This document shows positions 37,131 through 47,000 of a DNA stretch of 64,000 nt, one piece after another. Source of the stretch: Manduca sexta (lineage: Eukaryota; Arthropoda; Insecta; Lepidoptera; Sphingidae). Position numbers and translations under genes: made by a program. Numbering within the stretch: position 1 is the stretch's first letter; each line of letters starts with the position of its first letter. A model generated the notes under the pieces. The model was not told the DNA's origin. It was given only the letters and a program-made list of their open reading frames with translations, and ran no database searches. The DNA is taken from NCBI RefSeq assembly GCF_014839805.1, contig NC_051140.1:16699826-16763825 (forward strand), read 5' to 3'.

Positions 37131-38517
37131 CTGTAAAAAAAAAGAAACAAGATTTTAAACTTCTTGCAACGATAAAAGCTTTTGAATGGTTTATAAATTT
37201 ATTAAAAGGGTCATGAATAATGGCAACACTGCACCGCATCGATTTATGGGCGTAGCTAAAGCCATGGTCTAGGAGGAACGTGCCCCAAAAGATTTAATGA
37301 AACTTCCAATAGTTCTTTTCCATTTAAAAAAAAACCTTATAATAGCGGATCAGATAATTGTGGAAGCCAATCTCATAATTTATGTTACGTATATGACATA
37401 TTTCTGGCGAGCAACAATAAAAAATATTATGTTTATCTCGTGACGCACTTCAGTGATGGCACGTCATAATCGTCGACAATATTTTTGTAAGTCATAGTAT
37501 TTCAAAAATTAAACATAAATCTTGTAAGGATGTATGTAAATTATTGCTGTATAAAGTGCTAAATCATAATTATTGTTGATTTTTTGAAAATCTACAAATA
37601 TTGGTGACACAAAACGATCTCTATATCGATTATTTGAATTCTTATTCGCATATTTCACTTCTTTCTGCATTCCCTATCTTGATAACTGTTTCTGTGTATA
37701 TTGAGAGATGATTACATAAAACTTGACGCTCACTGACAGGACAGCACAGCACGTTTGGTAAAGCAGTTCGGCATTCCTATACGCAAGCGCATACTGACAG
37801 AAATAACTATACAGCGGTTTGTTATGCAAAGGACAACCATCCCTAATCCTAGGAGACATAGGCCCTTCGACGGGGCCCTTGTGTATGTACCCACAATAGT
37901 TATATTTTTTCTTATACGTGCACGGAACAGTATCCTCACTGCACCTTATGGTAAGTGGAGTGGGGCCCAGATAATGTCGACTGACAAGAGATGATTATTC
38001 CTCGCCAGTCGACACAATTATGCCGGCCCGCTTAAACCGGAATATACAGGCTGATTTTTATTCTATATTATTCGTCATCTAAAAATTCCCTGCACAGTCG
38101 TGTAATCAGTGGGCGTCTGGCTTTAGACGGTCTGATAGGGCGCAATGACGTAAGAACTCCATTTAGATGATTATGATTCTGTTACAGTTAGGTCCATATA
38201 AAATATGAAGAAATTGACGTTTATGCGCCTATAATCTTACCTATGTGTATATTCTAACTTTTGCTCGAGTCTCTGCTCGTGTATTAGTGAGTTTTTATTT
38301 CGACGGTGTAATTCAGTTGAAGTGTTGCTAGATGTACGGAAATTTTGATAATTATATTCAGATAAAAACAAAGGTTTTGGATATTTGGAATATATGTAAT
38401 TCTGGACCGTTTTCTTTTCAATTATAAAATATTATAGAGTCCTAAGAAAATTTCGTACCATTCAGTTTTATCGATAGAATCCGCAATTAGGGTTAACTGG
38501 CAATATTATTGTACTTA
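37131..38517. other. Possible long last intron; repeat C copy inside
   Basis: If the distal tail exon is used, this is intron. It holds a minus-strand family C copy at 37845-38053 ('cgccagtcgacacaattatg', 'ggtaagtggagtggggccc' on the plus strand). Open frames at 37674-37994 fall in or beside that repeat and are not called. Confidence 0.5.
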
Positions 38518-38914
38518 GAGCGAGGTCACACCATACGTTAACGGTGCGGTATGGCGCCGCACCGTAATGAACTCAAGGTATAGGGTGCCACACTTGCTTT
38601 GCAGTTTACTGCGGTGCGGCGTGGCGTCGCAACATCAATGGCTCAAGTGTGTAGTCATTTCAGTCTGTAAACGACAACTGAGCGAAAGAAACCGTAGTCA
38701 ATACTGTGGTGGCGGCATGTTGTTGCTCCGGCGCCGCAGCGCACCACACCTCCCCGCCTCGTCTCTCAGGTTGCAAATCCGGCGCTCTTATACAGCGATG
38801 CCGCTCGGCGACTTAATGCATTGTATGACATGGTACAATGATTATATGTAGGAACACGCAGCGGCACCGCTCCAGCGCCACACTGCACCGTCATCGCATC
38901 GTGTGGCCTTGCTC
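38518..38914. mobile_element. PIF/Harbinger-like MITE (397 bp) with TTA TSD
   Basis: The ends form a ~46-bp imperfect terminal inverted repeat: GAGCGAGGTCACACC...ACGGTGC at the left, and GAGCAAGGCCACACG...ACGGTGC when the right end is reverse-complemented. Exact TTA trinucleotides flank both sides (38515-38517, 38915-38917); three-base TWA duplications are typical of PIF/Harbinger. The interior is GC-rich and repeats the 'gcggtgcggcgtggcg' motif. It has no transposase; the 94-codon frame within is a shadow. Confidence 0.85.
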
Positions 38915-38995
38915 TTACACTTATCACTCCATCGAATTAAAAACTAGAGTGTAGATAAGAACCATCTCGGTGTAACTAAGTCTCACTTTACTTTA

Positions 38996-39164
38996 TTCCA
39001 TGACTTGCTTTCGCCTACGATTCCGTCCGCGTCAAAGATTTTCCGAGAAAATAATAGCCTATAGTACTCAGAAGTAATGTAATTTCCTACTAGTAAAACA
39101 AATTCAAAAACGGTTTATTAGTTCCTGAGATTAGCGCGCTCAAACTCAGAAACTTCTTCAGCTT
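38996..39164 (-). repeat. E-type LINE-like repeat fragment, minus orientation
   Basis: On the plus strand 'ttcgcctacgattccgtccg' followed by 'gattttccgagaaaataa' is the inverse of the E-type 3' end. It abuts the next element at 39165. Confidence 0.6.
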
Positions 39165-39460
39165 CACTACATAGTATAAAACAAAGTCGTTTTCTCTGTC
39201 CCTATGTCCATTTGTATGCTTAAATCTTTAAAACTACGCAACGGATTTTGATGCGGTTTTTTTTAATATATAGAGTGATTCAAGGTTTATATGTATAATA
39301 ACATCCATTAAATAGTGGAGAAATACTGTTATTTTGTTATGTTATACCCGTGCGAAGCCAGAGCGGGCCGCTATGTTTTTATATACAACGTTCACAGTTT
39401 TTCTGTAGTGTATTTAGTATGAGCATTGCACCCGTACGAAGCCGGGGCGGGTCGCTAGTT
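39165..39460 (+). repeat. Interspersed element (cgaagccggggcgggtcgct type), inverted partner of 47087-47387
   Basis: Runs from 'cactacatagtataaaacaa' through 'ctacgcaacggattttgatg' to 'cgaagccggggcgggtcgct'. It carries two versions of its end motif ('gcgaagccagagcgggccgc' and the terminal one). The copy at 47087-47387 is the same sequence in the opposite orientation with few differences. Confidence 0.9.
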
Positions 39461-41051
39461 ATATATAAGTTTAGATAATATATCTATTTATAAATCCAAG
39501 TGAGTATTTGTGTACAAAGTACCATGTTTCATTGAATTAATTACTTAATTTACTTATTGCAAACAACCAAACATCTTTACAAACTTCATCATTTATTTTA
39601 TCAATAGGACGAGATATGAACTTTCTATTAAAATATTTATATCGTCTGCTCATAACTTATGCTGTCTACTTATAAGTTGTATTTTTATAGCAGTTTTCTT
39701 TCAGACAGTATTTTTTGTTAATCAAAGCGAGGCTATTGTCGATGTCGCAAGTAACTTATAGATTTTCTATATATATTTTTATTGCAATAATTATAGCTTA
39801 TGTCAGGCTTCATTTAATAATATTATTATTATGTTGTAAAATATTAACTTTAAACTAAGGGATGTTTAAAGGAAACACAGCAAAATCACAATCAATTTAT
39901 TTTACAAATACCATGCACAAAACCTTATCTAACTCTTAACAAATTTATAATTAAAATATATTCTAACAAACATCGTGTATGAGATTGTATAAAAACTAAC
40001 TTTTAAAATTATTGCATTAATATTCTTATTAAAATATAATTTATATTAATTTATGATAGGGATGAGGAAACGGTTGTCGATAAAAAGTAAATGCTTTTTT
40101 AATTTTGAGGATGTAAAGAAAACAAAACTGCAGCGATTATTTCACGCACATTTTAATATAAAATGTGTCATTCATCACAGATTATTCGAAATAATGACTA
40201 TGTCATTCAACAACAATAACAAATCATATTTTTTTATATTTTTAGTATCCATTTTTATAACAATTTACTTTTAAATGCTTGAAAGACGACGTTACAATAC
40301 TGACAATTGAGGCGAAAATAACTTCGGATATACTCATCTCACTCTAACATGGGACAGATAAATTACTATCTCTTTCTAATAATGGCGGTACCCGTTTATC
40401 ACGTAACTTAGTTACATCGCTTTGTCCTTTTCACGCATATTTAAAGCACATTGCAGCAAGCTTGTCATCTCTTTCTAGCATACCAAGTCAAACAACCTTT
40501 TTATAATACATAAATATCTCGTATATAAAAATAGACTGCATATTTTTAGAAAAACATTCTTCAGTCAGTTTTATACAATGCAACAAACATAAATTTTGAA
40601 AAAGTTTATAGTCCATTTTTTACTTATACAATATAAATTTATCGACTTTAACTATATTATTAATACTCTAAAAAACAAAGGAACTTATTTAAGAAATAGG
40701 TATTCCGATTTTATAGTCAGAAGACTTAAGACACGAATACTAACTATATGGCATTGGTATAAAGTATAAATGAAAATAAACCTGACGTAGTTCGAAAAAA
40801 AGTTACTGCAAAATTTTGTGAAAATGCCATTGGAGTAAGGTATTCTCGAGACATAAAAAAATTGCGTAATGTAATGCCAAAATATCGATGAAATTATGGA
40901 ATTTATCGACCTCGCCTTTTTAATTACTTCATCTATCGATAAATAAATATTGCCTTAATTAAGATCCATGATCATAGTAGTTCTTCCCAACTGACGATAT
41001 CCACAAGGCAGGAGAATAATTTTGATACTTGTTAGTCACGTGATTGGTACA
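39461..41051. other. 3' UTR or intergenic DNA downstream of proximal tail exon
   Basis: AT-rich, no coding signal. A minus-strand AATAAA at 39896-39901, followed by a T/G-rich stretch, is the first clear polyadenylation signal below the stop at 41052 and would give a 3' UTR of about 1.15 kb. Confidence 0.35.
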
Positions 41052-41094
41052 TCACGCTTTCACGTCCAAGTTATATTTCTTTTCATCAGCGTTC
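41052..41094 (-). CDS. Ctns: Candidate proximal terminal exon of cystinosin
   Basis: Acceptor 'ttatggttttag', then 43 nt to TGA (41052-41054). After the split codon it reads [13 protein letters not shown]. Entry phase 2 matches exon 7 and the cassette exon. Length and charge resemble the short cytoplasmic tail of human cystinosin, which carries a tyrosine-based lysosomal sorting motif (GYDQL); YNLD here could serve similarly, by inference. Confidence 0.6.
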
Positions 41095-44000
41095 CTAAAA
41101 CCATAAACAATATATTATAGATTCAATTCTCTTTCGAAAAGTTTCAGATGTGGCGAAGCCATATTTACATCGATAAAGTTTAACTATGTCGACAATGCAG
41201 TTAATACACACAACACTAAATTAATAACAATAAAAAATGTACAAAACATGCTATGGAAAATACAATTTAAAAACATAAAAAATTGAAAATATGGTACAAT
41301 GAAAAATATATCTAATCTATCGGCTTTAGTTTCGCCACACCTCACTTTAGCATCGACAAATATATTATAGCTATACACTACCAACTACCAACTACTATAC
41401 AGCCGTGTTAATAATAGCCTGATACATACCAACTGTCGACCAATAAAAAGAACTCTCGCCCTTCACCACTGCTGGTCATATCCGAACCTTCATCACTACT
41501 GTTTACCATCACAAAATCTTTGCCCTCTCTGAAATAATTAATCACAGTATCCTTTAGCGACGGTTTTTTTTAATATTAAAAAGCATTTCAGCGCCGGTTT
41601 TCAAACTTCGAATCCGGTTTTGTCGGGTTCGTTGCGTGCCAGTAAGCGAAAGCGTCGTGCTCCCATGGTCTATGATACCCAAAAATATTTTTTGTAGTAA
41701 GTATGTATGTGATGTAACTACAAAAAATATTTCATTCTGTGTGTGCTTTGTATTTGTGGCGTGTGTTTTGATGTCGTTGTTGTCTGTGTTTTCTTTTAAA
41801 TATCGATTTGCATGTTCATCCATACTCTATGGATATATTTATAGCGTCATTTTTTCTTTTCTACATTTTGTAGGATCATTTTCCAGTATTTTTTTACTGA
41901 TATCCTCTTTTATTTTTCAGACGGCAATCATGCTTTCTTAATGTTCGGCCAAGTTAGTTTCATTACGTTTATTCTTTGGAGATTCGCTGAGACTTCCAAC
42001 TTAAACACAGTTTGTTCTAATATCGATTATTCGTTTCGTATGTATCAAAAACTTGATACATTATATTTCTTCAACAAATCGTGAATACTTAAAATAATTT
42101 GTATTCGTTTCTGTTCATATCTTATTAATATCCAGTCTTTTCTTAATTCCAATATCGATAACTCAGTGGTATTGTTGGTATCTTCTCTCTTGACAGTTGA
42201 GTTGTTTTTGTTAGGTATAGACAGTAAGTGTAGGAATGTTAATGGAACCCTGCTTACAGCTAGGTTAGTCAGCACCGTCACCGACGTCGATAAAAAGTGA
42301 AATAGTATATCGATATTTCCACGTTTCATCGACGCATAAGCACATCACTATAAAGGCAGTTGTCATGTCAAAACGATTTTTAATTAATACATAGAGTTTA
42401 ATTCACTAAGTGGTATCTTTTATTTTACTTTTTAGTAAGAATAGGTATTTATTATCTTACAACAATAGTTAATGTACAATTATCTTAATATACTCAACTG
42501 AATGATTGAAATGAAGCCTATCTTATCAATTTGATATCTTTAAATGAATTTACAGATCTAATCAGCAATTAATCATAATTAAAAAAGCACCATCTGATTT
42601 TCTTTAATAATACTATCGGGTAAGTATGACAATGCCAAACCCACAACCATTGATAACCGATGAATAATGAACTAAAAGCTTTAAAAAATCGATTCCCAAT
42701 GTTTTAATAGTAAAGCAAATTGTCAAAATGCATAAACTGTATGATATGATACTAGGCGCTTGAAAATACTTCATCCCTTTCATTCTTATGTCAAATAATT
42801 TAATAACGAAAGAAACAAAATATTGATTAGGTTAACACTAAAAGTCTAATGTTTAGAAAAAAATGAAGACATTTTTATCTCTAAATACACAATCTCGACT
42901 TTTCTTCAAATATGACATGACAACGCCTACCCGAATGTAATAGCAAAACACGCACCTATAGAACACGTAGTGTTGTAACATGAAGAATATATCGAAGACG
43001 AGACTGAACAGCCCGAGGCCGAATTTGGTAGCGTCGCCGAAGAACGACACCCAGTCGTTGTAGTTGTAAGCGTTCAGCGCCATCTGGAACACGGACAGGA
43101 AACCGCCGACGAAGTCCAGGAATATGTTGCCGATGCTCCAGCCGACTGTCGATTTGCGCTTGTAGTTCATGTAGGCCTGGAATGACAAAACAAAATACAT
43201 AATAATGATTAGTTAGTACAAGGTCGGTTAGTATACCGCGGCAGTTGGTTGTGGAATGGACTGCCGAGACGAATGTCCGCAATTTCAAATCACAAGGGCA
43301 CACACGTCTGACTTTTCAAAAAAATATGTGTGTATTCTTTGTGAATTATCGCTTGCTTTAACGGTGAAGGAAAACATCGTGAGGAAACCTGCATACCTGA
43401 GAAATTCTGTATAGGAATTTTCGAGGGTGTGTGAAGTCTACCAATCCGCACTAGGCCAGCGTGGTGGACTAAGGCCTAATCCCTCTCAGTAGTAGAGAAG
43501 ACCCGTGCCCAACAGTGGGACAGTATGTAATACAGGGCTGATATTATAAGGTCGACACGCATTAGGCTAGTAGACTAAGGTCTAAACCCTATTAGCATTA
43601 GAGGAAACTTGGTATAAGTGCTGAGATTCTGTCTCAGTAGTAGAGAAGGTCTGTAGTATATACAGGACTAATATATATATTTAATTGTTGAAATTAAGGT
43701 CTAGCAGGTGGGCGATGCCCATAATAGAATCTGCAATCTACATACCCTAGAATCCTTCATAAGAATTTCAAAGTGAAATCTACTAACAAGAATCACGTCA
43801 ATGATTCATAGGTCTTTGTTAAAATTTACATCACGCGTGGTATCATCATTAGGTTGCTTAATTCGTTATTTTTTGTAATATATATTTATTTTAAAAATTA
43901 TAATTAATTTACTGCTTCGAAGACGTAGTAGTATTATGGCACGACTGCAGTGTTGACGTTTCGGATTAGATTCTCGAATCAAATAAAGTGGTATTGGATT

Positions 44001-47000
44001 TTTCTACTCAATATCCTTGAGTCTGGAATTTGCGCCTGATATGGCGATAGGCTTGCCCCTATCACATCATGAGACGATACCAACAATGCCCACGGCGGAA
44101 AGTAGATACATCAGTTGCGTTGTTGCCTTCCCCTTTGGGGGTAAAGGTATGAGTGTGTACATGTGTGTATAATTAATTTACAAACCTGGGGAACGTATTT
44201 AATGAGCGTGATGCAGAGCTTGATGTAGCTGCAGGCGTACAGCATGTCGAGCCACGCCATGTGGCCGGCCGTGGCGATGCTCGCGGTCACGATCACTATG
44301 GCGACGAACACGCCCAGTATCCCGCGGCCCACTGTCGACACGCGCTGGTCCTCTTTCTGTCAACACGTGGAAATCTCTCAGAATTCGGTTTCCTTTTTAA
44401 AATGGAAGCGATTTTCATAAAAATTTAACCAACTCACTGATTAATAACCGAAACTGTCGCAACAGCCCATTATGTGTTAATGGTAATAAAGCAATTAAAA
44501 AACTCATCTGTATACATTTTAAACTTTAAACTTTATTGTCAATGGTCCATTTTCGCTATGGAAGCGATCGTAGCGGGTAAGATCGTTTACAGAAATCGGC
44601 CATAAACAACATAAAAATTTTCGGTAGATGGCGCTATTTTGCATAAACGAAACCGATAAACTTCAAACAAAATTAAGTAGGAAGAGGGTAGATGGAAAAT
44701 AATAACAATATAAACAATTTGCGGTAGATGGCGTTATTTTCATAAACGAGACCAATGAACTGCAAATGAAATCAAGTAGGAGGGTAGATGCAAACAAATT
44801 TCGCAGTTAGAATCCCTGACACAGATAAAACAGTAATATCTACCATACCTCATAAAAGAAGCACTGGCAGATGGTGATGAATGTGGCGAAGGAGGCGTGA
44901 AGAGAGAAGAACACGTCGTTCAGCTGCACCGGGTTCAATCCGCGCGGGTGACGCTTGAAGTACTCAGCCTGGAATATACAATTAAAAAAATAAATAAATG
45001 AGCTGTCATAAATAAAATCGATATTCAGTCTGTATAAGTGTAGACATCAATTTTACTAATGGTAGGTATCTCATATGTGAGAGTCCGCCTGGGTACCAGC
45101 GCAATGTCTATTTCTGCCGCCAAGCACCAGTGTGTGGTCACTGTTGTGTTACGGTTTGAAGAACATTGTAGCCAGCGTATGAACTGGACGTTATACCTAA
45201 GATTTAACACATATTCTCATGTCTGGGGATGACGAGCGCAGTGAAATACAAAACAATACTTTGTAATTCAAGGTATTGGATGGTGTTTCTACTGTTTATG
45301 GGCGGTTGTATCGCTTACCATCAGACGAAAGACAAGCTCGTCTCGCAATTCAAAGCAATAAAAATCATAAAAATCGGAAACGAACTGAACTGATCTGACA
45401 AAATTATATACCAATCAGCGTTTAATAAACACGCCGTTCGTCATAAGAAATTTGCGATACTAAATTCGACGAAAGTATGAAACTCATTTCAAAATATAGT
45501 TCTGTGTATAATTATAAAATAGATTTTAGAACCTGGACATCATCATAAGGAAATAGAAGTTTAACAAACAAATACATACCTGAATTTCGGAAGAGAAATA
45601 CAAGCCGCAGTTGAACAGCGAGTACATGGTGAATCCCATGATGTTGAGCGCCAAGAAGTCAAAGTTGAGACCGACCACGCTTTTCCTCTTGAAGTTGATG
45701 TAAATTTGCGGGTAGAACGACACGGACCACGCGGCGAAGTAAATCCAGCCCATTATGTAAGAGATCACGTTGATCGCGTTGGAATGCATCACTGTTATGC
45801 GGAGGTATATGGAGTCCATGCTGGAAATGCAAAAGTAATATTTAAAATAAAGTAATAAAACTTAATTTAGGGTGATGGTCCAGGACATGGTACTGTACGA
45901 TGAATCGACAGCCTGTCTGTTCGTGATTAGTCAAAGGACTTATAAGTCAGTCACATGTCGGTCTCTCGGGGGTACAGCCCAACCTGTCGCCCTCTATATA
46001 TGTCTATAGTCACATTATAAGGGTAGCGGGTCGATTCTGCATTATCCTAACGAATCATGCTCTCTCCGGTAAGAATTCTAAGGTATTTGTTAGCTGTGTT
46101 TTGGAGGCGGGTATGTATACATCAGGTTAATTAGACATTTGTACAAAAAAAATCTTGATAACATAACATGTAAAATAAATGCAACTTACTTAACAAACCC
46201 AGTCGGTGTGACGTTAAACGTGACCTCGGAGTGTCCGGGGCTCTTGCCATACGCGCAAATGTCGTACGTATTCTCTACGGTAGTGTTGGGCTCTTTGGAC
46301 CCCGGTATCTCGACCGTTGGCGGCACTAATTGCACTATATCCGGGTGTTGCACGTGGGACGTCACTAGAAGTGTTTCGTTATATTGCCCGCTGGAATTAT
46401 AAGAGAAAAATATATTCATATGTATGTATATATGTACGTATATTATAGAATTCACCCTTGAGAAATGATAATCCACATATGGATACCAAAATAAGTGCCA
46501 TGTAGCACTTAGTGATTCTAAATTCTAGGTCATTTTATTGCATGTTTTGCTACTGTATTATTGTGATGAAGTTATAGAATATCTTGAAGTAACTAAGACT
46601 TTATTTAAATGACCTGGAAAATACATAACTTTTAAATGTAGAGTACGCTAAAATTCCTGTTATCTATTGATTCATAATAAGTTATTAACGAATTTATCAA
46701 CGATTGTTTATGTTTATATAGATATATGTATATCGATGTTTCTACAAATTATGTTGATAATAATCTTAATAACGGAAAATAACCAACACGTAAATTCTGA
46801 TTTGGTAAAATATAAAAATTAATATACATATATAGATAAAATATTCGTCACTTCGTTATCTAACTTCTACATAATCACGCAACAGTGCCGGAAATATCAA
46901 TATGGTGTAAAATCCATGGCCTAGAAGACGGACATAGTTCCAATTTTGCTGGTGGTAGGATATATTTTGTACCCGCCCGGTTAGCGACCACAAGCAAGTA

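Noticed and set aside
38567..38851. 94-codon GC-rich frame
   Set aside because: It lies wholly within the Harbinger-like MITE at 38518-38914; the GC content comes from the element.
42045..42329. 94-codon minus frame in cystinosin intron 7
   Set aside because: No domain or codon bias, and its phase does not fit neighbouring exons; only the DRE-like motifs were kept as a finding.
42853..42880. Tiny possible terminal exon after a 75-bp intron below exon 7 (RDKNVFIFF, stop)
   Set aside because: Weak acceptor context, AT-run translation and no tail-like features; the exons at 41528, 41094 and 37130 are better.
42956..43303. Second long minus frame overlapping cystinosin exon 7
   Set aside because: It is out of frame with the conserved PQ-loop/TM7 sequence and crosses the SINE; it is a shadow.
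46139..46402. Plus-strand frame with several Asn/Thr-rich stretches
   Set aside because: It is the antisense of cystinosin exon 3, whose minus-strand reading has conserved sequons, correct splice sites and phase.
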